Made by a program: the position numbers and the translations under genes | Part shown: one piece after another, positions 46,753-55,545 of the stretch | Layout of the letters: every line of letters starts with the position of its first letter | Position numbering within the stretch: position 1 is the first letter of the stretch | Assembly (NCBI GenBank): GCA_028289375.1 | Contig: JANQQK010000035.1 | Location: 49,497-113,496 of the forward strand | DNA: 64,000 nucleotides | Source: Phycisphaerae bacterium | Lineage (GTDB): Bacteria; Planctomycetota; Phycisphaerae; UBA1845 | Reading direction: 5' to 3' | The notes under the pieces: generated by a model | Told to the model about the DNA's origin: nothing | What the model saw: the letters and a program-made list of their open reading frames with translations, nothing else | Databases searched by the model: none

Positions 46753-47613
46753 ACGGATCAGCTTGCGCAGCCGGTTGAGATTCACGCGGTCGAGATCGGT
46801 CCCGCGACCGTCCACACCCTTCGGCGTTTCCAGAATTCGCGGCACCTGCGTGAAACGCTTGTCGTTGACGAGGAATTCAAACCCGGACTTGCCAATCTTG
46901 CCCTTGCCGATGTGGTCGTGGCGATCGACGCGGCTGCCGCACTCTTTCATCGAATCGTTGACGTGGAAACACACGACGCGATCGAGCAGTGACAATTCAG
47001 TCAGTTCATCAACGAAGCGCTCGTAGCCATCCTCCGTGCGAATGTCGTAGCCAGCCGCGAAGATGTGGCACGTATCGATGCAAATGCCCAGCCAGTCTCC
47101 ACAATCACAGGCATCGATGATGGCGCTCAAATGCCCAAGCTCGTACCCAATGGCAGACCCCTGCCCCGCGGTCGTCTCCAGCAGCAATTGCACAGCCTCG
47201 GTGTCGACGCGCTGGGCGACCTTGTCAATCGACGCCGCAATCCGCTCGATCCCCACCTCGACCCCGTCGCCCATGTGCGCCCCCGGATGGAACACAACCG
47301 CGTCCACACCAAGCTGCGCGCTCCGCGAAAGCTCGTCGACCAGCGCCTCCTCACTCTTCGTGCGATTCGCCTTCTCCGGCGACGCAAGGTTCGGCAGGTA
47401 AGACGCGTGCGCAACGACCGGCGTCAGTCCGGTGCGATCCGCCGCCTCGCGATACTCCGCGATCGCCGCATCGTCGAGCGGCTTGGCCGACCACTGCCGC
47501 TGGTTCTTGACGAAAATCTGCAAACAATCGCACCCCGCCTTTACACCAGCCTCAAACGCATTGGCAAAGCCACCCGCCACCGACATGTGTGCTCCAAATC
47601 GCTGCTTATTCAC
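46747..47613 (-). CDS. nfo: Endonuclease IV (AP endonuclease)
   Basis: Cuts DNA at abasic sites in base-excision repair. 288 residues starting with GTG at 47613 (AAAGGTGA seven bases upstream). Family marks: FGAHMSVAGGFANA near 6-19, FHPGAHMGDG, LLLETTAGQGSAIG, CIDTCHIFAAGYDI, FHVNDSMKECGSRVDRHDHIGKG (core HVNDSMKECGSRVDRH) and ILETPKG at the end, covering the three-zinc site ligands. Length and order match the family. It is divergent from gltA. Confidence 0.95.
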   Translation of the reverse strand: MNKQRFGAHMSVAGGFANAFEAGVKAGCDCLQIFVKNQRQWSAKPLDDAAIAEYREAADRTGLTPVVAHASYLPNLASPEKANRTKSEEALVDELSRSAQLGVDAVVFHPGAHMGDGVEVGIERIAASIDKVAQRVDTEAVQLLLETTAGQGSAIGYELGHLSAIIDACDCGDWLGICIDTCHIFAAGYDIRTEDGYERFVDELTELSLLDRVVCFHVNDSMKECGSRVDRHDHIGKGKIGKSGFEFLVNDKRFTQVPRILETPKGVDGRGTDLDRVNLNRLRKLIRS

Positions 47614-47671
47614 GTCTCAATCACCTTTCCAGGCACGCCGCCAACCCTCGCCACGCGTCAACCCAAGTTCC

Positions 47672-47677
47672 TATAAT
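47672..47677 (+). promoter_or_regulatory. Possible -10 box for gltA
   Basis: A perfect TATAAT about 150 bases before the gltA start, in the 211-base divergent gap with nfo. No good -35 box is seen (TCGCCA at 18 bases). Confidence 0.3.
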
Positions 47678-47824
47678 GGGTTGCGGGGTTTGAGCAAGAC
47701 CGCATCGCAAAATCGGTCGACAACCCTGATGGGGGAATCAACCGCGCCGCCCGCGCCGGGTTGTCATTCGCGATGTGCGCAGTACCGTATGGTCTGCGCA
47801 ACACACAACTGGAGCTTAAGCATC

Positions 47825-49168
47825 ATGGCAGCGAACGAAAAAGCCACCCTCAGCATGAATGGCAAGCAGTACGAACTCGACGTCATCGTCGGCACCGAAG
47901 GCGAACAGTCCGTCGACATCCGCAACCTCCGCGCCGATTCCGGGTTCATCACCCTCGACAACGGATACGCCAACACCGGCGCCTGCCAGAGCGGCATCAC
48001 CTTTCTCAATGGCGAGAAGGGCATCCTTCGCCATCGCGGATACTCCATCGAAGATCTCTGCGAAAACGCAACGTTCCTCGAGACCGCGTTCCTGCTCATC
48101 TATGGCGAACTGCCGAGCGAGTCACAGTTGGCCGCCTTCACCGACGACATCACGCGCCACACCCTGTTGCACGAAAACATGCGCAACTTCTTCCAGGGAT
48201 TCCCACTCCGGGCGCACCCGATGGCCATCCTCTCCAGCATGGTCTGCTCGTTGTCGGCATTCTACCAGGACACCTACAACGCCCTCGATCCCGACCACAC
48301 CGACCTCACCGTCGTGCGACTGCTGGCCAAGATCCCGACCATCGCCGCCTTTGCCTATAAGAAGTCAATTGGCCAACCATACGTCTATCCCGACAACTCG
48401 CTCAACTACTGTGAAAACATCATCAAGATGTTCTTCGCCGTCCCCTGCGAGGAATTCGAGCTCGACTCCGACAAAGCCAAAGCTCTTGACCAACTGCTCA
48501 TCCTGCACGCCGACCATGAACAGAACTGCTCAACCTCGACCGTCCGCCTCGTCGGCAGCAGCCTCGCCAATCTCTACTCCGCCATCTCGGCCGCATGCTG
48601 TGCCCTGTGGGGACCGCTTCACGGTGGTGCAAACCAAGCCGTCATCGAAATGCTCGATCAAATCGCCAAGGACGGCAACAACGTCAAGAAATATGTCGAC
48701 CTCGCCAAGGACAAGGATTCCAGCTTCCGGCTGATGGGCTTCGGACACCGCGTGTACAAGAACTTCGATCCGCGTGCCCGCATCATCAAGAAAACGTGCG
48801 ACAAGATTCTGGCCAAGGAAGGCATCCACGATCCGCTGCTCGACATCGCCAAGCAGCTTGAGCAGGTGGCGTTGGAGGACGAATACTTCGTCGAGCGCAA
48901 GCTCTACCCGAACGTCGATTTCTACAGCGGCATTCTCTACCGCGCGCTGGGCATTCCCAAGGACATGTTCACCGTGATGTTCGCCATTGGCCGCCTTCCG
49001 GGCTGGATCGCCCAGTGGCGCGAGATGGTCACGGACCCAGCCACGCGCATCGGCCGCCCACGGCAGATTTACACGGGTCCCCAAGCCCGCGACTTCATCC
49101 CCATCGCCAAACGCGAGTCCCTCCCCGGTCGCACCGCCGGCCTGGACCGCGTAACTCCGCATGAGTAG
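47825..49168 (+). CDS. gltA: Citrate synthase
   Basis: Condenses oxaloacetate and acetyl-CoA to citrate, first step of the TCA cycle. The ATG at 47825 has GGAG ten bases upstream and gives 447 residues; the frame is open to 47432, but the extra part overlaps nfo and is not like the family. Motifs: LNGEKGILRHRGYSIEDL near 60, LHADHEQNCSTSTVRLVGS with the first catalytic His, GPLHGGANQAVIEML, and MGFGHRVYKNFDPRARIIK with catalytic His and Arg. Asp is in the usual late position. The length suits the hexameric type II form. Confidence 0.96.
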   Translation: MAANEKATLSMNGKQYELDVIVGTEGEQSVDIRNLRADSGFITLDNGYANTGACQSGITFLNGEKGILRHRGYSIEDLCENATFLETAFLLIYGELPSESQLAAFTDDITRHTLLHENMRNFFQGFPLRAHPMAILSSMVCSLSAFYQDTYNALDPDHTDLTVVRLLAKIPTIAAFAYKKSIGQPYVYPDNSLNYCENIIKMFFAVPCEEFELDSDKAKALDQLLILHADHEQNCSTSTVRLVGSSLANLYSAISAACCALWGPLHGGANQAVIEMLDQIAKDGNNVKKYVDLAKDKDSSFRLMGFGHRVYKNFDPRARIIKKTCDKILAKEGIHDPLLDIAKQLEQVALEDEYFVERKLYPNVDFYSGILYRALGIPKDMFTVMFAIGRLPGWIAQWREMVTDPATRIGRPRQIYTGPQARDFIPIAKRESLPGRTAGLDRVTPHE

Positions 49169-49195
49169 TCTCGGGACGCGTTCAATTGAGTCGCG

Positions 49196-50002
49196 CTAAC
49201 TACTCGCCGAGCGGTACCACTTCATGGCGAAGCGGAAGACGGCCGTGGACAACATGAGCATGACGCACGCCATCAGGCCAAGGTAGCCGACGAACCGGTA
49301 GTCCAGCTCGCGGACCACGACATTGGCAGGCACGTTCGACACCAGCAGAACCGGCACCACGAACACCAGCGCGAACCAGAGAATACCGCCGGCAAACCGC
49401 TGATAAATCTCCGACGGATAGCGAGCCAGACTCACCACGTAAAACCAAATGCTCTGCAACCCCGTCTGCCGCACGAACCAGACACTTGTCGTGGCAAACA
49501 TGAACAGCAGCGCGTACAGCAGCGTCACACTGAACCCGATGACGAGCACGTACAACCCGATCCGCCCAGGCGTCACCGTCACCCCCTCCTTCGTCGCCGC
49601 CCAGATGCACAAACCCGCCGCCACCGGCACATTCGCCAGCGCCGTGAAGTCCACCTTCTCCACGCTCAACAGAAACTGCGCACTGGCTGGTCGCAGCAGC
49701 ACGAAATCCAGATTCCCCGTCCGGACCAGCTCGCTCACCCGCCAGCAATTACTGAAAAAGAACGTCTCAAACAAACTCGTCACCAGAAGGTGCGTCCCGG
49801 TCAGAAACAGATACTGATACTCCGACCAGCCGCGAATGCTCGACGTCTGCATGTAGATGACGCGGATGAACAACAGGATCATCGCAACCCACAGGATTTC
49901 ACCAACCACCTGCACGAAGAAGTGCCCGCGAAACGTCATCTCGCGGATGAGGCTGTTCTTCCAGAACCGAACCAGAATGCGCCCGTATCGCCCGACCATC
50001 AT
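49196..50002 (-). CDS. ABC-2 type exporter permease (second subunit)
   Basis: 268 residues from the ATG at 50002, whose ATGA overlaps the stop of the first permease; the frame is open to 50077 but the overlap start is typical of this pair. Six hydrophobic helices with long first and last ones, and a GHFFVQVVGEILWVAMILLF segment near the start (core VVGEILWV). It resembles the uncharacterised ABC-2 permeases that occur as a pair with an ATPase of the COG4586 type. The substrate is unknown. Confidence 0.82.
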   Translation of the reverse strand: MMVGRYGRILVRFWKNSLIREMTFRGHFFVQVVGEILWVAMILLFIRVIYMQTSSIRGWSEYQYLFLTGTHLLVTSLFETFFFSNCWRVSELVRTGNLDFVLLRPASAQFLLSVEKVDFTALANVPVAAGLCIWAATKEGVTVTPGRIGLYVLVIGFSVTLLYALLFMFATTSVWFVRQTGLQSIWFYVVSLARYPSEIYQRFAGGILWFALVFVVPVLLVSNVPANVVVRELDYRFVGYLGLMACVMLMLSTAVFRFAMKWYRSASS

Positions 50003-50805
50003 CCACCAAACGCAGCGTACCGCCGCACCCCACGCGACCATGCCAACCGAATCCCCACCCAGATCAGCCCCACCCACGTCGCCTGCACCGCGATGATCCG
50101 CAGTGCCTCACCCGCCGGCAACTGCTTCAGGAAGATCGTCGTCGGGTAATACGTCTCATACGCAAACGGCAGCCAGACAATCACATCGCGGACACCGTCC
50201 GGCAGCAGACTCAATGGAAACATGTGTCCCGAAAGAAAATACTGCACCGTCATGAACAGGTGCAGAAAACTGGCCACCTCAAGAAACCAGAACGAGAACA
50301 TCCCGATCAGACAGTTGATCGAAAAGCCAAGCAGAAACGAAAAAGACAAACTGACCACGTACAAGAGGAACGTCGTGATCCCAGGCCAATCGGGCAGGTA
50401 ATCACGACAAACCCAGAACACGATCGTGTACGGCACGATGGCCATCATCATGAAAATCAGCTTGTGCGCAACCCGCCACGCCAGCAGATACCCCACGAAA
50501 TCGATCGGCTGAAGCAGGTACTTGCGAAGCCCGCCCTCGCGCACGTCGGTCCCGATCCCCGACGCCAACCGCGGCATCGAGCCGAACACGCGCGCGATCA
50601 TCACCAGAAGGTAATAGGAGACCATCTCCTTGTACCCAAGGTCGCCGAGCGTCTCCCTTCCCGATCCCTTGAAGATCGCATCCCAAAGCAGAATGGTCGT
50701 GATGATCGGGACGAAGTGCAAAAACGTCGAAAGAAAGAAATCCCCGCGATAGACCAGCCGATCCGCCAGTGCGATCCGAAATACCGAGGCGTATTTCCGC
50801 ATCAC
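49999..50805 (-). CDS. ABC-2 type exporter permease (first subunit)
   Basis: 268 residues with six hydrophobic helices. It begins KYASVFRIALADRLVYRGDFFLS and has the central SGIGTDVREGGLRKYLLQPIDF segment (core REGGLRKYLLQPID), an amphipathic coupling region characteristic of this permease type, and later GHMFPLSLLPDGVRDVIVWLPF (core FPLSLLPDGVRD). It overlaps the ATPase gene by ATGA at its start and the second permease at its end, so the three are made in step. Confidence 0.85.
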   Translation of the reverse strand: MMRKYASVFRIALADRLVYRGDFFLSTFLHFVPIITTILLWDAIFKGSGRETLGDLGYKEMVSYYLLVMIARVFGSMPRLASGIGTDVREGGLRKYLLQPIDFVGYLLAWRVAHKLIFMMMAIVPYTIVFWVCRDYLPDWPGITTFLLYVVSLSFSFLLGFSINCLIGMFSFWFLEVASFLHLFMTVQYFLSGHMFPLSLLPDGVRDVIVWLPFAYETYYPTTIFLKQLPAGEALRIIAVQATWVGLIWVGIRLAWSRGVRRYAAFGG

Positions 50806-51812
50806 GACGCCGCCACCGGCACTTCGGCCTGCTCATGCCCACTCTCGGCGAAGATGCGCGACACCGTCTCCTCGATCGGCGGATCCTCAACCGTAAAATC
50901 GCTGACCGCGTGCTCACTCAGCAGGCGGCTGGCTTCGGTCGCAACCGTCTCGCGATCCATCCGCAGCTTCACCATGGGCGGCGCGTGCTCAACGATGTCA
51001 CCATAATGCTCAAGCCCCCTGGGAATCTGACCATCCTGAAAACGCAGCGTCACGACCTTGTGGGTGGCGTACCGATCGACCACGTCGCTCAGCGGGCCAT
51101 CAAGCACCATCTTTCCACGATTGATAATCATCACGCGGTCGCACAGGGCTTCGATGTCCTGCATGTAATGACTCGTCAGCAGCATCGTGATCTGATTGCG
51201 CTTGTTGTAATCACGCAGACACTCGCGGATGTTCGTCTGGGCCACCACATCAAGCCCGATCGTCGGCTCATCCAGCAGCAGGATCTTCGGCGAGTGCAGC
51301 AGCGCCGCGATCAGCTCCATCTTCATCCGCTCGCCGAGGCTCAACTCCCGCACCGGCTGATCGACCAAGTCAGCCACCTGCAGCAACTCCGTCAGCTCCC
51401 CCCGCACATTCTGAAACTGCTGCTCGTCGATCTCGTAGATTTCCTGGTGCAGGCGAAACGACTCCGCCGCCGGCAAGTCCCACCACAGTTGATTCTTCTG
51501 ACCCATCAACAGCGCAAACTGCCGCCGATACGCGTCCTTCCGCTCCCACGGCGTGAACCCCAGCACCGTGACCTCCCCCGCTGTCGGGAAAATCAGCCCG
51601 CTGAGCATCTTGAGCGTTGTCGTCTTGCCCGCACCATTAGGCCCCAGAAACCCGACCATCTCCCCAGGCTCGATCGCAAAGTCGATCCCATCCACCGCCC
51701 GAACCGTCTTGTACTTGCGACGAAACAGCGCCCGCACCGATCCGAGAAGCCCCTCCCGCTTCTCGTGCACCCGGTAGACCTTTTCCAGTCCGGAGACCTC
51801 AATCACACTCAT
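50802..51812 (-). CDS. ABC exporter ATP-binding protein
   Basis: 336 residues. Walker A GPNGAGKTT near 58-66, a Q-loop in FALLMGQKNQLWWDLPA, signature LSLGERMKMELIAALLH (LSLGE in place of LSGGQ), Walker B ILLLDEPTIGLD and switch His in TSHYMQDIEALCD. The QLWWDLP segment after the Q-loop is usual in the COG4586 group. A C-terminal extension of about 90 residues follows the nucleotide-binding domain. The gene starts 72 bases after yidD. Confidence 0.93.
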   Translation of the reverse strand: MSVIEVSGLEKVYRVHEKREGLLGSVRALFRRKYKTVRAVDGIDFAIEPGEMVGFLGPNGAGKTTTLKMLSGLIFPTAGEVTVLGFTPWERKDAYRRQFALLMGQKNQLWWDLPAAESFRLHQEIYEIDEQQFQNVRGELTELLQVADLVDQPVRELSLGERMKMELIAALLHSPKILLLDEPTIGLDVVAQTNIRECLRDYNKRNQITMLLTSHYMQDIEALCDRVMIINRGKMVLDGPLSDVVDRYATHKVVTLRFQDGQIPRGLEHYGDIVEHAPPMVKLRMDRETVATEASRLLSEHAVSDFTVEDPPIEETVSRIFAESGHEQAEVPVAAS

Positions 51813-51884
51813 GACGTAACACTTCTAAGCGCTGCAAGGAGAAATGACCACGTTGCAACTGACGCATCCGGGCGCCAACCCGCA

Positions 51885-52142
51885 TCAACCACCGTCACGC
51901 GGCGGCACGGGATCATACCCGCCGACCGACCAGCCATGGCAGCGCGACAACCGCTTCAACGCCAATCGACAACCCGCAACAGGTCCATGCGTGCGGATGG
52001 ACTCAATCGCGTACGTGCTGCACGTCGGATGAAAACGGCAACTCCCGCCGATCAGCAGCCGAATCGTGCACTGGTAGAACGCAATGGCTGCCACCAGCAC
52101 GTGCGTCAGCAGACCAGACATGTACCGTGAAACGCGTCGCAT
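51885..52142 (-). CDS. yidD: YidD membrane protein insertion efficiency factor
   Basis: 85 residues. The DUF37 signature is complete: FYQCTIRLLIGGSCRFHPTCSTYA (core CRFHPTCSTYA near 36-46), then RTHGPVAGCRLALKRLSRCHGWSVGGYDPVP (cores LKRLSRCHGW and GGYDPVP). A short hydrophobic N-terminal stretch lets it sit at the inner face of the membrane, where it helps YidC-dependent insertion. It is usually next to rpmH, rnpA and yidC; here it sits between an esterase and an ABC exporter. Only the three bases 52142-52145 separate it from the esterase stop. Confidence 0.93.
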   Translation of the reverse strand: MRRVSRYMSGLLTHVLVAAIAFYQCTIRLLIGGSCRFHPTCSTYAIESIRTHGPVAGCRLALKRLSRCHGWSVGGYDPVPPRDGG

Positions 52143-52144
52143 GA

Positions 52145-53221
52145 TTACTCAGAAGGTGACTCAGGCCCCCGCCGCTCCGGAAGACCCGCGCCCCGATCAG
52201 CCGGAACCGCCTGCGATCGCAATGCTGCCCGCCGCGAAGGACGATTCGCGTAATTTGAACGCGACCCCGTGAACGACCGCGACGGCACTGCCCGCGAAGA
52301 ACCGCGACTCTGCGTTGAATCTTCCGCCGATGTGCGTGGCTTCGCACCGGGAACATTGATGATCTTCACTTGCAACTGACTCAACTCTTCCGGCGGTGTC
52401 TTGGCTGTGATGCCCAACTGACGTGCAAAAAACTCTGCCGCCACACTCGGCGTCCGCTCATGCCCCTTCTCCTGGAAGACCGCGTACGTCAGATCGAAAC
52501 CGTTCGCGGCATACCACTTGGCCGCCGCCTGCGATTCGGTCCGGCAGATCTTGAAGTCGTTCTCGGTGAAGTAGACCGCCACCTTGTGATCACGGTATTC
52601 CGGTACGCGCGACGCATCGAGCAGACTTGCGTTGAAGTTCGACTGCTTCACGACCAGCGTGGAAAATCGCTCCGGGTGACGGTTCATCATGAAGTGGGCC
52701 ACGTACCCGCCATACGACCAGCACGTCGCCAGCACCCGATTGGGATCGACATCCACCGTTCGGTAGACCTCGTCCATGATCGAGAGAATATTCTGCTCAT
52801 CCTTCCGCAGCGCCGAATGCTCCGGATCGTCCAGCGGCAACGGACTAAACAACGCGGGCACGTTCAAACTCGGAGCCACCACGACAAACCCGTAACGGTC
52901 CGCCTCCTGCTGCCACTCACGGATTTGGCGATTCTGATCGTCGAACGGCTTCATCCCATGAAACGTCATCACCAGCGGGTACTTCTCGACCCCACCGTCC
53001 CCGCGCTTCTCACCGTAACCTTCCGGCAGGTAAAGCCAGTAGCTAGAATTGGTCGAGCCTTCCCGAAGCTGCATGCACTGACCCCTGCCCGGTCTCTGCC
53101 CGACCGCGCACCCGCTGCTGAACAGGAGCACAACGCCAAGCATCCCCATCGTCGCCGTCGTGCCCCATCTGTGCCTGATTCGTCGCAACGTCACGCCCTT
53201 TCCGTTCAAACCGATGGCCAA
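52145..53221 (-). CDS. Lipoprotein esterase of the alpha/beta-hydrolase (PHB-depolymerase/LpqC-like) type
   Basis: 358 residues. An N-terminal basic stretch (about 1-24), then a lipoprotein signal with lipobox SSGC (Cys38). Starts inside the first 15 codons, such as a TTG with GGAAAGG eight bases before it, are also possible. The alpha/beta-hydrolase core has YPLVMTFHGMKPFDDQ (oxyanion region), the nucleophile elbow ATCWSYGGYVA (Ser, with Cys in place of the first Gly of GxSxG), a possible Asp in VYFTENDFK and His in EKGHERTPSV. The last 65 residues are Arg/Ser/Pro-rich and probably disordered. The likely substrate is a polymer or acylated sugar. Confidence 0.72.
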   Translation of the reverse strand: MAIGLNGKGVTLRRIRHRWGTTATMGMLGVVLLFSSGCAVGQRPGRGQCMQLREGSTNSSYWLYLPEGYGEKRGDGGVEKYPLVMTFHGMKPFDDQNRQIREWQQEADRYGFVVVAPSLNVPALFSPLPLDDPEHSALRKDEQNILSIMDEVYRTVDVDPNRVLATCWSYGGYVAHFMMNRHPERFSTLVVKQSNFNASLLDASRVPEYRDHKVAVYFTENDFKICRTESQAAAKWYAANGFDLTYAVFQEKGHERTPSVAAEFFARQLGITAKTPPEELSQLQVKIINVPGAKPRTSAEDSTQSRGSSRAVPSRSFTGSRSNYANRPSRRAALRSQAVPADRGAGLPERRGPESPSE

Positions 53222-53432
53222 GCCCGGTAAACCTACACTTTACATTCACATGGTAAATGGGGGAGCCAACCGGTCGGGTTCGCGGGAATGCTACTCAATC
53301 TCCCGATCTTTGCCAACGATAGACGCCCAAACGCAAACAGCCGTCGCCATGGTCAATCGTACCCATCTGAATTGTCGGCCATCGCGACGCCCACGGTTTC
53401 GTACATCGTGAGACGCCGGTCGCGCAAAAGAA

Positions 53433-53470
53433 TCGGACCGGCTATGCCCGCATAGGGGCAACCGGTCCGA
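53433..53470 (-). terminator. Terminator of the sigma-factor operon
   Basis: A nine-pair stem, TCGGACCGG with CCGGTCCGA, with a 20-base loop that itself contains short repeats. Read on the minus strand it is followed by TTCTTTTG. It lies about 40 bases past the stop of the gene at 53509, so it probably ends that transcript. Confidence 0.6.
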
Positions 53471-53477
53471 CACATCC

Positions 53478-53499
53478 CGCGGATGAGGTCCGCGTTTTT
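53478..53499 (+). terminator. Hairpin with T-run on the plus strand
   Basis: CGCGGA / TCCGCG with a five-base loop, then TTTTT. The orientation is plus, but no plus-strand gene lies within 4 kb upstream; together with the neighbouring minus-strand hairpin it makes a bidirectional stop. Otherwise the 287 bases 53222-53508 hold no gene. Confidence 0.5.
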
Positions 53500-53508
53500 C
53501 TATTTTAA

Positions 53509-54243
53509 CTACTCCTCCGAAACCCCCAAGTCTTCCAGGAACCGATTGATCCGCTGCTGTTTGCGATCCCGGTCCTTCTCCAGACGGCTGCGAACCTGTT
53601 CAAGCCGCTTTTCGAGTTGGGCGATCTTGTGCTCGGCGATTTCGGCACGAACTTCGTGCATGTCCTCAGCCATCTGCCGGATCTCCCGCCGCAGAGCATC
53701 TCGTGACGTGGCGTTGTCTGTCTCCCCGTACTGCCGAGCGGCTTTCTCGATCTGAAACTCAATCTGCCGTTCTTCGACCACCAGCGCACCGAGTTCCGGG
53801 TTTCGATCCATCAGGATCATCATTTCGCGGATTTTAGGGATCACCTCCATGATTCGGCGACGAAATTCGCGGCGATCCCGCTCGCGCAGCTCCAGCATTT
53901 CCGCATGGCGCTCCGGGAAGTGCTCTTTGACGAACTTGATGGTCCGCTCGCGCAGCTCATGCATTTCCTCGCGGGTCATCGGCGGACCACCGGGCGGATG
54001 TCCGGGCGGGCCATCATGCATTCCGCGGTGACGCTGCATGCCGCGGCGACGCCCTTCCCGCCCCTTCCGCCGACGCTCGTTCGGCGGCGGTCCGTCCTCA
54101 TCGTCCCAATCGAAGATGCGCAATGGCGGCAGCCCTTCCGGGTCGCCCCCGTCACGCGGAGGTTCTGCCTCCGCCAGCACCGGCATCGCAAACCAGCAGC
54201 AAGCCAGCAGTCCGATCGCCCCAACCCACGTCATGTTTCTCAT
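53509..54243 (-). CDS. Exported coiled-coil protein, Spy/CpxP-like in layout
   Basis: 244 residues. A signal peptide (about 1-24) is followed by an acidic then Arg/Gly/His/Pro-rich linker (about 30-88, with RRRKGREGRRRGMQRHRGMH, cited by RGMQRHRGMH). The rest, 90-244, is almost all charged helix likely to form a coiled coil, with a Met-rich MEVIPKIREMMILMD segment near 130-145. The position after an ECF sigma factor and anti-sigma factor and the charged-helix layout recall Spy/CpxP envelope stress proteins, but the LTxxQ signatures are not seen. It may be a target gene of the sigma factor. Confidence 0.55.
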   Translation of the reverse strand: MRNMTWVGAIGLLACCWFAMPVLAEAEPPRDGGDPEGLPPLRIFDWDDEDGPPPNERRRKGREGRRRGMQRHRGMHDGPPGHPPGGPPMTREEMHELRERTIKFVKEHFPERHAEMLELRERDRREFRRRIMEVIPKIREMMILMDRNPELGALVVEERQIEFQIEKAARQYGETDNATSRDALRREIRQMAEDMHEVRAEIAEHKIAQLEKRLEQVRSRLEKDRDRKQQRINRFLEDLGVSEE

Positions 54244-54263
54244 GGTGCACCTGTATTCCGCTT

Positions 54264-54806
54264 CTACGACGCGCCCTCACGCGATTCCCCATCCAAAACA
54301 CGCTCGACCTCATCGAGCAACACGTCAAAATCGCCACCCAGTTCGCCAAGATACGCCTCCGACGATTCCAGGTAAGCCACATCCATCGCCAGATCCGACA
54401 ACAACGCGTCGGCCGTGGTCACTTCCTGATCTTCATCCGCCAGCACGCTCACGAATAGGTCAAGGTCGGGGTCGATGTTGGCTGATCTGTCCACACCTCC
54501 CGAGAACCCCACGAACGCAAACGCCACAGCCGCCGCAGCCGCCAGCAGTGGAGCCACAGGTCTGAACGCGACAACCGGCGGCATCACATCATCGACGGTG
54601 CCAACGGCCAATTCGGTTCGAACAGCCGACTTCACCCGCGTCAGCCTCTCCCGCACATCCGCATCCACACTGTCTCCGTCGAGCTGTGCCCGCACAGCCG
54701 CTTTGACGCGATCAAGTGCATCACCCGCCGCGACGGCCGACATCTGCTCGGCCAACCAGACCTCGTTCCGCTCGATGTCGCTCTGATTGAATTGGTCTTC
54801 ATTCAT
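54264..54806 (-). CDS. Probable anti-sigma factor (single-pass membrane protein)
   Basis: 180 residues. The soluble N-terminal part (about 1-80) has helices that contain two similar units, ALDRVKAAVRAQLDG and RLTRVKSAVRTELAVG. One hydrophobic helix follows (PLLAAAAAVAFAFVGF, about 88-103) and then an acidic outer domain of 75 residues (pI clearly low). No ZAS zinc motif (HxxxCxxC) is present. Location directly after the ECF sigma gene (three-base gap) and the topology support the assignment. Confidence 0.6.
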   Translation of the reverse strand: MNEDQFNQSDIERNEVWLAEQMSAVAAGDALDRVKAAVRAQLDGDSVDADVRERLTRVKSAVRTELAVGTVDDVMPPVVAFRPVAPLLAAAAAVAFAFVGFSGGVDRSANIDPDLDLFVSVLADEDQEVTTADALLSDLAMDVAYLESSEAYLGELGGDFDVLLDEVERVLDGESREGAS

Positions 54807-54809
54807 GGC

Positions 54810-55418
54810 CTACGACTCCATCAACGCCCGCAATTTGGCCAGGCCTCGGTGCGACCGCGCCAACGCCGTACCAAGCGGCGTCTTCATGATCTCAGCGATG
54901 GTCGCGAAACTCAGTTGCGAATAATGCCGCATCATGACCACCTCGCGTTCGGCATCGGGCAGTTGCTCCAACGCCGCCTGCATGCGATCTGCCTCTTCCC
55001 GCAGTTCAACGGCCCGATCCGGCGAACCGTTGTCGGAACGACCTGCGAAACTGACCGCATCGATGACACCCTCGGACTCCCCATCGATCGACGCGATGCT
55101 CGGCGTTCGCTTCTGACGGCGAATCCGATCGCGCACCAGGTTGGTCGCGATGCGGAACAGCCACGCTTCGAACAGATCCTCGTGCCGATAACCCTCGATC
55201 TTCCGCACGACGCGCAGGAAGACCTCCTGCACCAGATCCTCAGCCTGATCGCGAGACCCGGTCAGTCGGGCCAGGTAGCCGAACAGCCGGGGTCCGAAAT
55301 GATCGACGAGGGCGTCGAATGCGTCCGCATCCTTCGCCTGTGCACGGGCAATCAGGTCTCGAAGCGTGGTTTCGTCCATAGCGGGCATCTCGTGCTCTGA
55401 TGGTCCAAACGCTTCCAT
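54810..55418 (-). CDS. ECF-type RNA polymerase sigma factor
   Basis: 202 residues from the ATG at 55418; in-frame ATGs at 55388 and 55379 are possible. Region 2 is clear (DAFDALVDHFGPRLFGYLARL, cited by ALVDHFGPRLFGYLA, then AEDLVQEVFLRV and AWLFRIATNLVRDRIRRQ), a variable linker follows, and region 4 has LEQLPDAEREVVMMRHYSQLSFATIAEI (core LPDAEREVVMMRHY) and SHRGLAKLR. It should read envelope or stress genes, with the next gene as its regulator. It is divergent from the selenoprotein gene, 127 bases apart. Confidence 0.92.
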   Translation of the reverse strand: MEAFGPSEHEMPAMDETTLRDLIARAQAKDADAFDALVDHFGPRLFGYLARLTGSRDQAEDLVQEVFLRVVRKIEGYRHEDLFEAWLFRIATNLVRDRIRRQKRTPSIASIDGESEGVIDAVSFAGRSDNGSPDRAVELREEADRMQAALEQLPDAEREVVMMRHYSQLSFATIAEIMKTPLGTALARSHRGLAKLRALMES

Positions 55419-55485
55419 GACCCCATTATTGCCAAAAACCCGCCCGTGCACCCGCAGAAACTGGCGATTCCGCATCGTTTCGGCT

Positions 55486-55491
55486 TAGAAT
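55486..55491 (+). promoter_or_regulatory. Possible -10 box of the selenoprotein gene
   Basis: TAGAAT 55 bases before the start; the -35 region is weak (TGGCGA at 18 bases). A perfect six-pair hairpin CCCGAC-CTCG-GTCGGG (55506-55521) lies between this and the ribosome site. Confidence 0.25.
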
Positions 55492-55545
55492 TCGATCCGA
55501 AATCACCCGACCTCGGTCGGGCCAACCTCGAAAGGAGAAACGCTC

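Noticed and set aside
47432..47824. An N-terminal extension of citrate synthase in the same frame
   Set aside because: It overlaps nfo on the other strand, is not like the family, and the ATG at 47825 has a ribosome site.
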